From Fen-330 sp050008465 (GTDB taxonomy: Bacteria > Acidobacteriota > Terriglobia > Bryobacterales > Bryobacteraceae), in the NCBI GenBank assembly GCA_050008465.1, contig JBEKMO010000008.1, positions 1-64,000 of the forward strand: a stretch of DNA of 64,000 nucleotides, written 5' to 3'. Every line of letters starts with the position of its first letter. Within the stretch, counting starts at the first letter, position 1. This document shows, piece after piece, positions 43,260 to 51,917 of the stretch. The translations under genes were made by a program, and so were the position numbers. The notes beneath the pieces are model-generated. The model saw only the letters and a list, made by a program, of their open reading frames with translations. It was not told where the DNA came from and searched no databases.

Positions 43260-46200
43260 TGCGTCTGGCCTTGGTCGTCTCCGGCTGTCTGCTTCTCTCG
43301 GCTGCGCTCGAAGCGCAGCAGGGTGCGCAGGTGTTCGGGCTGATCAAGGACCCTTCCGACGCCGTGGTGCCCGGCGCCACCGTGACCGTAGTGAGCCAGA
43401 CCACCGGCATCCGGCGTTCCAGCCGTTCCAACCATGAGGGGATGTACGTCATCGCCTCGCTCCAGCCGGGCCTCTACAAGGTCACGGCCCGCAAGGAGGG
43501 CTTCCAGACCCTCGCGCGGCTGGGGGTGAGGTTCGAAGTCGCCCAGAATGCCCGAATCGACTTCACGCTTCAGGTCGGCAGCACGGAGCAGGAGGTGACG
43601 GTGCAGGGTGGTCCGGCCCCGGTCAACCTCCAGGATGGATCCGTCGGGATGGTGATCGGACGGGAGTTGATCGGAACCCTGCCCCTGAACGGCCGCGGGC
43701 TGCTGGGTCTGCTCGAGTTGGCCCCCGGCGTCCTGGTCACTCCCGCCACCGCCGGAGAGGCCGGCCAGTTCACCACCAACGGCCAGCGGGCCAACACGAA
43801 CTACTTCACGCTGGACGGCGTCAGCGCCAACACCGGCGTCAGCGGTACCGGGATGCCCGCGCAATTCAGCGGCGGTTCCCTGCCCGGGATGACCGCCTTC
43901 GGCAGCACGCACAACCTCATCTCCATCGAAGCGCTCGAGGAGTTCCGCATCGAGACCTCCAGTTTCGCTCCCGAGTTCGGACGCCTGCCGGGCGCCCAGG
44001 TTGTGGTCAGCAGCCGGTCAGGTTCGAACGATTTCCACGGGAGCCTGTTCGAGTACCTGCGCAACCAGCGGCTGGAGGCCAACGACTGGTTCGCCAACGC
44101 CGAGGGCCTCAGCCGCGGCCCATTGCGCCTCAATGACTTCGGGGCCGTGTTGGGCGGACCGGTGCGCCACAACCGCACCTTCCTCTTCGCGTCCTACGAA
44201 GGACTCCGTCTGATCCAGCCTTACACCTGGCTGGAGGCCGTGCCGTCGCTTCTGGTCCGCCGCTATGCGCCTGGACCGGTCCAGCCGATCCTGAACGCCT
44301 TCCCGCTTCCCAACGGGCGGGACTTCGGCAACGGGCTCGCCGAGCTGACTGCCAGCACCTCACGATCCTCCGGGCTGGATGCCGGGAGCCTGCGGCTGGA
44401 CCACGCCCTCAGCGCGCGCCTGAGCCTGTTTGCGCGGTACAGCCGGACCCCGTCCACAACCGAGTCCGGGTACTCGCAGATCAACGTCTCGCGCTTCCGT
44501 TCCGATATCCTGACCGTCGGGCTCACTGCCTCGTTCAGCCCCAGCATCAACAACGAGTTACGGCTGAACGCGGCCCAAACCAGGGTCGGCGCCGAGTGGC
44601 GGACGAGTCCCGAGGGCGGCGCAATCCCCCTGGACCTCTCGCGCCTGCCGTTGCCGATTGCCGTTCCGTCGGGCGAGTCTTTCTATCGCCTGTCGGTGGG
44701 TGGAGTCGGGGAGCTCATCACCGGCACGGCCGGCACAAACAGCGAGGGACAGTTCAACCTCGTGGATACCACGGCGCTGACGCGCGGAACCCACCAGCTT
44801 CGGTTTGGCGGCGATTACCGCAGGCTGGCGCCCCGCCGTGGGGACCCCCCTTATAGCGTAGGGATCACCTTCGAGAGTTTGGCCGACCTGGTTGCCAACC
44901 AGAACATGCTGGTGACCTACTCGGAAGCCTCCCAGGTCTCGAGCGTGGTGCGAAACATCTCCCTGTTTTTCCAGGACACCTGGCGAGTGCATCCCCGGTT
45001 GACCCTCACCTACGGTTCCCGATGGGAGCTCAACCCACCGTCCGAGGCCTTGCGGAGCGCCGAGTACGTTCTGTCGGAAAGCGCCAATCAGTCCTCCGTT
45101 CAGACGCTGGCCCCGGGAGCCGCGCTATGGCGAATGGGTTACTTGAACTTTGGCCCAAGAATCGGTGTTGCATATGGACTTACGCGAGATGGACGGACTG
45201 TCCTGCGGGCCGGGGCGGGGGCCTATTACGACGCCGGCTTCAGCGCTGAGGCCGACGCCGTTAACGGCGCCCCCTACAACAGCCTGCGGATGTCGATGGG
45301 AGCGCCCTATGGCTACGCCGCCGCGACCATGGGCATCCCCATCCGCTATGGAGTGATGCCCGACCTGCGACTGCCGCTCTCTTTGGAATGGAACTTCACC
45401 CTGGAGCGGGCGCTGGGCGCCAATGGCCTAGGCGCTGTCTCTTATGTGGGCTCGTCGGGAAGCGGCCTGCTGCGGCGCGAAGCATTCCTCAGGCCGGACA
45501 TCGGCGCGGTGGACATCGCCGTCGCCACCAATCACGGAGCCGCCCGCTACAACGCTCTTCAACTCCAGTACCGGCGCACCATGGCTCGCGGGCTCCAGGG
45601 CATCCTCTCTTACAACTGGTCTCATTCCATCGACACGGTTTCCTGCGCATCGGCGCTCCAGTTGGTGCAGCCCGGATTTGGAGCCGCCGAGGACCGCGGC
45701 TCCTCGAGTTTCGATGCCCGGCATGCGCTCACCGCCGCCTTCTCCTACGAGATCCTCGCTCGGCGCCTCCATTTGCTGCGAGGCTGGGCGGTGCACGGTA
45801 TGGTTCGCTCCCGGACGGGCTTTCCCATCGACATTCTTACCCGGCAGGACGCCTTTGGCCTGGGGTTGAGCAACGTAATCCGTCCGGATCTCCGGCCGGG
45901 CACCTCGCTCTGGCTCGCCGACCCCTCGGCGCCCGGCGGCAAGCGCCTGAATCCCGAGGCGTTCTCGCTGCCGCACAATCTGGCCCAGGGCACCCTAGGG
46001 CGGAACGTGGTGGAAGGACTTGGAATGTACCAGATCGACCTCGCGGTGCGCCGCCAGTTTCACGTCTCCGACCGGGTCTCGCTCGACACCCGGATCGAGG
46101 CGTTCAATGTCCTCAATCACGCCAACTTCGGCGATCCCGTGCGGTACCTCGCCAGCCCCCTGTTCGGGCAGTCAGCCTCCATGCTCAATCTGATGATGGG

Positions 46201-46288
46201 CAACGGCAGCCCCAATAGCGGCCTGGCCCCTGCCTTGCAGGTTGGTGGCCCACGGTCGATGCAGTTGGCGCTGCGGCTTCGCTTCTGA
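43259..46288 (+). CDS. TonB-dependent receptor with carboxypeptidase-regulatory-like domain
   Basis: This 1009-residue outer-membrane receptor has a signal peptide (about residues 1-20) and an Ig-like carboxypeptidase-regulatory domain (VFGLIKDPSDAVVPGATVTV; GLYKVTARKEGFQTLARLGV). A plug domain follows (PLNGRGLLGLLELAPGV; AQVVVSSRSGSNDFHGSLFE), then a 22-strand-type barrel ending in LALRLRF. It would import a glycan or other bulky substrate using TonB energy. GAAGGAGGG precedes the start, which overlaps the anti-sigma-like gene, so its dosage is tied to that protein. No TonB box is obvious. Confidence 0.92.
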   Translation: MRLALVVSGCLLLSAALEAQQGAQVFGLIKDPSDAVVPGATVTVVSQTTGIRRSSRSNHEGMYVIASLQPGLYKVTARKEGFQTLARLGVRFEVAQNARIDFTLQVGSTEQEVTVQGGPAPVNLQDGSVGMVIGRELIGTLPLNGRGLLGLLELAPGVLVTPATAGEAGQFTTNGQRANTNYFTLDGVSANTGVSGTGMPAQFSGGSLPGMTAFGSTHNLISIEALEEFRIETSSFAPEFGRLPGAQVVVSSRSGSNDFHGSLFEYLRNQRLEANDWFANAEGLSRGPLRLNDFGAVLGGPVRHNRTFLFASYEGLRLIQPYTWLEAVPSLLVRRYAPGPVQPILNAFPLPNGRDFGNGLAELTASTSRSSGLDAGSLRLDHALSARLSLFARYSRTPSTTESGYSQINVSRFRSDILTVGLTASFSPSINNELRLNAAQTRVGAEWRTSPEGGAIPLDLSRLPLPIAVPSGESFYRLSVGGVGELITGTAGTNSEGQFNLVDTTALTRGTHQLRFGGDYRRLAPRRGDPPYSVGITFESLADLVANQNMLVTYSEASQVSSVVRNISLFFQDTWRVHPRLTLTYGSRWELNPPSEALRSAEYVLSESANQSSVQTLAPGAALWRMGYLNFGPRIGVAYGLTRDGRTVLRAGAGAYYDAGFSAEADAVNGAPYNSLRMSMGAPYGYAAATMGIPIRYGVMPDLRLPLSLEWNFTLERALGANGLGAVSYVGSSGSGLLRREAFLRPDIGAVDIAVATNHGAARYNALQLQYRRTMARGLQGILSYNWSHSIDTVSCASALQLVQPGFGAAEDRGSSSFDARHALTAAFSYEILARRLHLLRGWAVHGMVRSRTGFPIDILTRQDAFGLGLSNVIRPDLRPGTSLWLADPSAPGGKRLNPEAFSLPHNLAQGTLGRNVVEGLGMYQIDLAVRRQFHVSDRVSLDTRIEAFNVLNHANFGDPVRYLASPLFGQSASMLNLMMGNGSPNSGLAPALQVGGPRSMQLALRLRF

Positions 46289-46338
46289 ACGAGCGCCAGT
46301 CGGGCCTGTTGCCTAAGTAATGATAGAATGCCGGCAGA

Positions 46339-46572
46339 GTGTTCTTCGAGGTCTGCGGTGAGATTGCCGGTGTGGAAACATTTGCGGCCGGCAACTCCAT
46401 TCGCGAACTGCCCCGTCTGCGGAAGCTGTACGGCCCAGGACGGTGGCGAAAACGCAAGGGGTATGCGGAAGTGAAGCTCCCCAATGGTACGATACGGAAG
46501 GCGGAGCTCCATTGGTACGAAGCGTCGGGCATCGGAAAGAAGGAACTGAAGATAAAGCGTTTTGTGGACTAG
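46339..46572 (+). CDS. Small conserved hypothetical protein (first of a pair)
   Basis: This 77-residue basic protein starts at GTG 46339, as an upstream in-frame stop limits it. It has a recognisable core (RKRKGYAEVKLPNGTIRKAE, then LHWYEASGIGKKELKIKRFV) that I recall as a recurrent small conserved hypothetical. It is followed 2 bases later by a second small gene and the two likely form a unit. Function is unknown; an address as a toxin-antitoxin-like pair has been considered but no such domain is seen. Confidence 0.72.
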   Translation: MFFEVCGEIAGVETFAAGNSIRELPRLRKLYGPGRWRKRKGYAEVKLPNGTIRKAELHWYEASGIGKKELKIKRFVD

Positions 46573-46574
46573 CC

Positions 46575-46811
46575 ATGCGGACTCATAGGGCGAGAACAGA
46601 GGGTTTCGCGGTGTGCCTCCGGAATCGCGGCTATGCCGCGTCACTCGAGGTCCGAAAGTTGTATCCGGTCGTGAACGACCCAGAAGCAGCGGCGAACGAT
46701 CTCATCCGTGTGATCGACGAATCGGGTGAGGACTACGTGTACCCAGCCCGTCTCTTCCAGAAGCTCGCGCTGCCAATCGAACTCCAGCGCGCCCTGCGCG
46801 CGGCTTCATAG
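46575..46811 (+). CDS. Small conserved hypothetical protein (second of a pair)
   Basis: This 78-residue protein starts at ATG 46575, directly after the partner gene's stop. The core (LRNRGYAASLEVRKLYPVVN and LIRVIDESGEDYVYPARLFQ, then KLALP) is typical of a small acidobacterial and proteobacterial family that usually accompanies the preceding gene. It is cytoplasmic, with no motif that reveals activity. The pair sits between a receptor gene and a copy of that gene's 3' end (46843-46920), suggesting it came in as a small cassette. Confidence 0.75.
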   Translation: MRTHRARTEGFAVCLRNRGYAASLEVRKLYPVVNDPEAAANDLIRVIDESGEDYVYPARLFQKLALPIELQRALRAAS

Positions 46812-46842
46812 CGAGATCAGGAATTCGAAAGGTATCCATGGT

Positions 46843-46920
46843 CGCCAGCCCCCTGTTCGGGCGGTCGGTCTCCATGCTCAATCTTATGATGGGCAAGGGC
46901 AGCCCCCAACAGCGGGCTGG
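46843..46920 (+). pseudogene. Receptor 3'-end remnant (copy of 46146-46224)
   Basis: About 78 bases repeat the end of the TonB-dependent receptor gene with roughly nine differences. In frame it reads ASPLFGRSVSMLNLMMGKGS, against ASPLFGQSASMLNLMMGNGS in the intact gene. Similarity ends at the stop codon of the oxidoreductase on the other strand. It is a leftover of a second, paralogous receptor gene or of a duplication. Confidence 0.8.
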
Positions 46921-48270
46921 TCAGATGAACTTGTACTGGCCCGGTACCGGCACGGGCGGCGTCTCGATCTTGGCATTCATGTCGAGAACCTTCGGAAACA
47001 GGTCTTGCTGGGACTTCATGATCATGTCCCAGGTAATCTTCATGCCGGAGTAAGCCGCCTCCCGGGCCAGGATGCCGGTAAGGGTGCTCTCTGCAATCCG
47101 GATTCCCTGGTTGATGTAGGGCCGCTGTCCAAGCACGCTGTCGACGAGATCGATGTGCTCCTGGACGTAAGGGCTCTGCTCTCCTTGCGCGAAATCGGTA
47201 TCCTCCACGCGGACATTCGACATGTCGTGGCAATTGCTCCGGCCCTTGGCGCCCACCACCAGCTCACTGACGTCGTGGTGCCGGGTGGAGGGAGGATACT
47301 GGCGCCCGTGGCTCATCATGTGCACGCCGTTCGGGTATTCGAAATCGCAGACGTTGTGGTCATAGATGTTTCCGTAGACCTCGGTGCGCGGCCGCCAGGC
47401 CACGCCGCCCGAGGCCACAGCGCTCACCGGGTGCGTGCCCATGACCCAGTTGATCACGTCGAGGTTGTGGAAGTTCTGCTCCACCACCTGGTCGCCGCAG
47501 ATCCAGATGAATTCGTACCAGTTGCGGTGCTGGAACTCCATGTCGGTCCACTTCGGGTCCCGGACCGCCGCGCCCTTGAGTTCGGGCGAAACGTCGCGGC
47601 GAAGATGCAGGATCGCCCCGCTGTTGACGGCCCAGTTGGCGTAGGCGGCGACGATTTCGCCGATTGCTCCGTCATGGATCTTCCGGATGGTCTCAAGATA
47701 CTGCCTGTGCGAGTGGCGCTGCGCGCCGGAGACCACCACCAGCTTCAGTTCCTCCGCCTTCTTTGCCGCCGCCATCAGCTTGCGCACGTTGACCGGATCG
47801 GTGCCGAAAGGCTTCTCGCAGAAGATGTGTTTCCGGGCCTCGACTGCGGCGATGAAGTGCATCGGGTGATACGCCGGCGGTGTGCAGATCATGATGATAT
47901 CGATGTCGGTCGCGAGCACCTTCCGGTAAGCGTCAAAACCGATAAACATGTGCTCCGGATCGACCTTGAACTTCTTCTCAAACTGTTGCGGCGCCTTTTG
48001 CTTCAGGTTCGCGATGCCGCCTTCCAGCCGGTCCCGAAACAGCTCGCCGATTGCGACAAGCCGCACGTTCTCGTTTCCCGCCCACGTGTCCAGGACCGCT
48101 TGCGACCCGCGCATCCCCACGCCGAGAACACCGAGCTTCAGCATGGCCTTGCCCACGCCGTGGACCTGTTCCGGCTTCACAATGCTGAACGCGGGCGTTG
48201 CCGCTCCGGCCAACGCCGAGGATTTCAGAAAAGACCTGCGTGTCACGCTGCTGGCGTCATTTGACTCCAT
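46921..48270 (-). CDS. Gfo/Idh/MocA-family oxidoreductase, Tat-exported
   Basis: This 449-residue protein has a twin-arginine signal (SVTRRSFLKSSALAGAATPA). The NAD(P)-binding Rossmann fold begins at LKLGVLGVGMRGSQAVL with the Gly-rich loop, and the conserved EKPFGTDP (residue about 150) is typical of the family. The C-terminal alpha/beta domain includes GAIGEIVAAYANWAVN. In Bacteroidetes and Planctomycetes such Tat-exported members act on sugars or acetylated sugars in the periplasm. The substrate is unknown. It converges with the receptor remnant at 46920. Confidence 0.9.
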   Translation of the reverse strand: MESNDASSVTRRSFLKSSALAGAATPAFSIVKPEQVHGVGKAMLKLGVLGVGMRGSQAVLDTWAGNENVRLVAIGELFRDRLEGGIANLKQKAPQQFEKKFKVDPEHMFIGFDAYRKVLATDIDIIMICTPPAYHPMHFIAAVEARKHIFCEKPFGTDPVNVRKLMAAAKKAEELKLVVVSGAQRHSHRQYLETIRKIHDGAIGEIVAAYANWAVNSGAILHLRRDVSPELKGAAVRDPKWTDMEFQHRNWYEFIWICGDQVVEQNFHNLDVINWVMGTHPVSAVASGGVAWRPRTEVYGNIYDHNVCDFEYPNGVHMMSHGRQYPPSTRHHDVSELVVGAKGRSNCHDMSNVRVEDTDFAQGEQSPYVQEHIDLVDSVLGQRPYINQGIRIAESTLTGILAREAAYSGMKITWDMIMKSQQDLFPKVLDMNAKIETPPVPVPGQYKFI

Positions 48271-48501
48271 TCCTGCCCTCCCGATAACTTACGGTTCTCA
48301 GCATCTGCGCTTTGGCATCCTGGCCGCCTTCGATTCTACATCAAACCACTTGCGCTGGGGCCGTGTCCCCACCAGGTCCGAGGCCCCGGCGCCCCTCCCT
48401 CCTCCCTGTCTTACAATTCTTTACTCCGACTGCCCTGCCGGCGGTAACCTTCACATTCTCCGAGACATCCTTACTTCGAGGTTGGACTCTCAAGGAGGAG
48501 C

Positions 48502-51500
48502 GTGAGGGCTGCCGTGATCCACAGATTCCTCATCATCGCCGCGATTGCGGCTGGGACGCTGGCTGCCGCGGACGAGCGCGGTTCGGTTACGTCGGCGGGA
48601 CTTCCGATCCCCGGAGCGATCGTCACCGCCACGCTGGGCGAAGTCAAACTCGTCACCAGCACCGACGACTCGGGTAGCTATGTGTTCGAAGACCTGGGCC
48701 CCGGTGCCTGGACCATCGAAATCCAGGCGTTCGGCTTCGACAGAAGCAGCCGCATCCTCAACGTGCCGGCCGCCGGGACGTTGGCTTGGGACTTGAAGCT
48801 GAGGCAGCGGCAGGCAGCCCCGCTTCAAGCCGTTGCGCCGCGGGCAGCCGCGCCGAAGCCGGTCGAGCTAAAGCCAGCCCCAGCTCAGGCGGCTGCGGCC
48901 AAGCCCGCCCCACCGCAAGGTGCGCGGCCGAACGCCCCCAACGGTTCCTTCCAGCGCTTGGGCGTGAACCAGACGGCGCAGGCCGACGCTCTGGCTGCCC
49001 TGGCGGCACAACCGGCTCCCGACATGCAGAACGGCGCCGACCTTAGCCAGAACGCCAACGAGTCCTTTCTGGTCAATGGCAGCCTGAGTCGCGGTTTGCA
49101 GATGCCCCGGCAGGAGGGCGACATGATGGCGTTCGGGGGCTTCGGCGGCCCTGGAGGCCCCGGGATGCCCGGAGCCGCGCCCGACGGGAATCCTCCCGGC
49201 TTTGACAGCGGACAGGGACCAACGGGTGGTCCTCCGGGAATGGGCGGCGGACCGGGCGGACGCGGAATGGGCGGCCCCGGTGGGTTCGGCGGTCGCGGAG
49301 GATTTGGCGGGCCCGGCGGGCGGCCCGGCGCGCGTGGTCCCGGCGGGCCGCAGCGCCCCGACTGGCAGAACCGTCAGGGAACCACGGCCTTCGGCAACCG
49401 CATCGGGCGGGGCCGGGAGACTTTTCGCGGCTCCATGTTCTTCAGTCTGGACAACTCGGCACTGGACGCCCGCCCCTACTCGCTTACCGGGCAGACCGTC
49501 GGCAAGCCCTCCTATGCCCAGTCCCGCTTCGGGTTTTCCGGCGGCGGCCAACTGCGCATTCCCAAGCTGATCAACAGTCCGAAGACTTTCGTCTTCGTGA
49601 ACTACACCGGCACTCGCAGCAAGAGCCCGTACAACGCCACGTCTACGCTGCCCTCGCCGCTGGAGAGAGTGGGCGATTTCTCGCAGGCGATGGCGAACGG
49701 ACCAATCACCATCTATGATCCGTCCACCCACCTCCCGTTCCCGAACAACCAGATTCCCTCTTCGCGGATCAACCCGGTGGCCAGCGGTCTGCTCCAATTC
49801 ATCCCCCTGCCGAACCAGCCCGGCCTGGTGCAGAACTACCAGATCGTGAGATCCGTGCCTCAGAACACCGACAACCTGGCCCTGCGCATGTTCAACAGCC
49901 TGACGCAAAAGGACCGCATCGGCGGCTCGTTCAACCTGCAATCGCGCGGATCGGAAACCGAACAGCTATATGGTTTCCAGGATACCCTCAACGGCCGCGG
50001 GATCAGCCTGAACCTCTCCTGGACGCACAACCTGAAGACGGGCCTCATCAACAACCTGAACTGGAGCTTCTCGCGGAACCGCAGCACCACTTCGCCGTTC
50101 TTCGCCAACGGCCCCAATGTGGCGGCCCAACTGGGCATCGCGGGCGCCTCCAGCAACCCGCTCGACTTCGGCCCGCCCAACCTCTCGTTTACCAATTTCG
50201 GAGGTCTGTCGGACGCCGCCGCGGCGCTCATGCGCAACCAAACCTCGACCATCGGCGACAGCGTGATCCTGGTGCGTGGGAAGCACACCTGGACCTTCGG
50301 CGCCCAGTACCAGCGCCTCCAGCTCAACAACCGCAGCGATCAGAATGGCCGCGGCTCATTCACTTTCTCTGGACTCTCCACCAGCGCCTTCGATTCCAAC
50401 GGGCAGCCGTTGCCTTCGACCGGCTTCGATTTTGCCGACTTCCTGCTGGGGTCGCCCAACTCCAGCACCATACGCTACGGCAGCGCCGACACCTACTTCC
50501 GGGGCGCCAAGTACAGCTTCTTCGCGCAGGACGACTGGCGCGTGCGCTCCAACCTCAGCTTCAATCTTGGCGTGCGCTATGAGTTGCCATCCCCCCTGAC
50601 GGAGAAGTACAACCGGATGGTGAACCTGGACATCGCCCCGGGATTCACCGCCGTGGCCCCAGTGACCCCCGGAGCCACCGGCCCGTACACCGGTGTCTTC
50701 CCCGCGGGGCTCATCAATCCGGATCGCAACAACATCGCGCCCCGCCTCGCGGTGGCCTGGAAGCCGTTCCCGAAAAAGGCCATGACGGTGCGAGCCGGCT
50801 ACGGCATCTACTTCAACGGCAGCGTGTACAACCAGGCGGCCACTCTGATGGCCCAGCAGCCGCCCTTCGCCAATTCCTCGACCTTCCAGACCAGCCTGGC
50901 AAACCCACTCACCTTGCAGAACGGTTTTACCGGCTCGTCTACCACCGAGATCACCAACACCTACGCGGTAGACCGGAACTACAAGGTCGGCTACGCGCAG
51001 ACCTGGAACTTCTCGGTGCAGCGCGACCTGCCGCTTTCCATGGTGGCGGAGCTGGGCTACCTGGGCACCAAGGGCACGCGGCTGGACATTCAGGGGATTC
51101 CCAACCGGTCCGCTCCGGGTTCTCCGCTGACGGCCGAGCAGCGGCGCCAGATCGGCAACGCGGTGGGCTTCACCTTCGACAGCTCGAACGGGGACTCGAT
51201 CTACCACGCCGCGCAGGTGCGCTTGAGCCGGCGTTCCCGCCGCGGGATTGCAGGCAACCTCCTGTACACCTTCTCGAAGTCCATTGACAACGCCTCGACC
51301 TTCGGCGGCGGCGGCAATGTGGTTGCCCAGGATGCCAACAACCTCCGGGCTGAGCGCGGCTTGTCGAGCTTCGACCACCGCCACACGCTAAGGATGTCCT
51401 ACGTGATTTCGTCCCCCGGCAGCGGGACCACGAGCAGCGTTGCGGCCAAAGGCTGGCACGGCAAACTGATCAGGAACTGGACTCTGAGCGGCGCTATCAC

Positions 51501-51915
51501 AGCTCAGACCGGTTCGCCGTTCACCGCAACGGTTTTGGGCAACCGCTCCGACGCGGGCGGAACCGGGGCGGTGGGCAGCTCGAGGGCGGAAGCCACCGGG
51601 TTGCCGGTCGAAGCAGGAACCGGTCTGTTCAACCTGCTGGCTTTCATGCTGCCTCCGTCGGGCCAGTTTGGAAATGCGGGCAGAAACACGATTCCGGGGC
51701 CGTTCAGCTTCACCACCGACATCTCCCTCGGCAGGAACTTCCCGCTGGGGGAGAGCCGCCGCAGCCTGGACCTCCGAATGGACAGCACGAATGCGCTGAA
51801 CATCATGAACGTCACCGCCCGGATCGGAACCACGGTGAACGCTTCCAACTACGGACTGCCGCTCGCGACCGGCAGCATGCGGACGATGCAGGCGACTTTG
51901 CGCTTCCGGTTCTAG
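48502..51915 (+). CDS. TonB-dependent receptor with Gly-rich insert
   Basis: This 1137-residue protein starts with GTG 48502 behind AAGGAGGAG. A signal peptide is followed by a carboxypeptidase-regulatory-like domain (GLPIPGAIVTATLGEVKLVT; GAWTIEIQAFGFDRSSRILN). A Pro/Ala-rich stretch and then a strongly Gly/Met/Pro-rich insert (residues about 205-293, GFGGPGGPGMPGAAPDGNPP and similar) precede the barrel (FRGSMFFSLDNSALDARPYS onward). It ends MQATLRFRF. The insert may sit in the periplasmic or extracellular face; its role is unknown. The VWFA gene follows 2 bases later in the same operon. Confidence 0.9.
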   Translation: MRAAVIHRFLIIAAIAAGTLAAADERGSVTSAGLPIPGAIVTATLGEVKLVTSTDDSGSYVFEDLGPGAWTIEIQAFGFDRSSRILNVPAAGTLAWDLKLRQRQAAPLQAVAPRAAAPKPVELKPAPAQAAAAKPAPPQGARPNAPNGSFQRLGVNQTAQADALAALAAQPAPDMQNGADLSQNANESFLVNGSLSRGLQMPRQEGDMMAFGGFGGPGGPGMPGAAPDGNPPGFDSGQGPTGGPPGMGGGPGGRGMGGPGGFGGRGGFGGPGGRPGARGPGGPQRPDWQNRQGTTAFGNRIGRGRETFRGSMFFSLDNSALDARPYSLTGQTVGKPSYAQSRFGFSGGGQLRIPKLINSPKTFVFVNYTGTRSKSPYNATSTLPSPLERVGDFSQAMANGPITIYDPSTHLPFPNNQIPSSRINPVASGLLQFIPLPNQPGLVQNYQIVRSVPQNTDNLALRMFNSLTQKDRIGGSFNLQSRGSETEQLYGFQDTLNGRGISLNLSWTHNLKTGLINNLNWSFSRNRSTTSPFFANGPNVAAQLGIAGASSNPLDFGPPNLSFTNFGGLSDAAAALMRNQTSTIGDSVILVRGKHTWTFGAQYQRLQLNNRSDQNGRGSFTFSGLSTSAFDSNGQPLPSTGFDFADFLLGSPNSSTIRYGSADTYFRGAKYSFFAQDDWRVRSNLSFNLGVRYELPSPLTEKYNRMVNLDIAPGFTAVAPVTPGATGPYTGVFPAGLINPDRNNIAPRLAVAWKPFPKKAMTVRAGYGIYFNGSVYNQAATLMAQQPPFANSSTFQTSLANPLTLQNGFTGSSTTEITNTYAVDRNYKVGYAQTWNFSVQRDLPLSMVAELGYLGTKGTRLDIQGIPNRSAPGSPLTAEQRRQIGNAVGFTFDSSNGDSIYHAAQVRLSRRSRRGIAGNLLYTFSKSIDNASTFGGGGNVVAQDANNLRAERGLSSFDHRHTLRMSYVISSPGSGTTSSVAAKGWHGKLIRNWTLSGAITAQTGSPFTATVLGNRSDAGGTGAVGSSRAEATGLPVEAGTGLFNLLAFMLPPSGQFGNAGRNTIPGPFSFTTDISLGRNFPLGESRRSLDLRMDSTNALNIMNVTARIGTTVNASNYGLPLATGSMRTMQATLRFRF

Positions 51916-51917
51916 CC

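Noticed and set aside
49100..49380. Tandem repeat or CRISPR-like array in the receptor gene
   Set aside because: The repetition is coding Gly/Met/Pro-rich sequence without regular unit length or spacers; no CRISPR array was found anywhere in the window.
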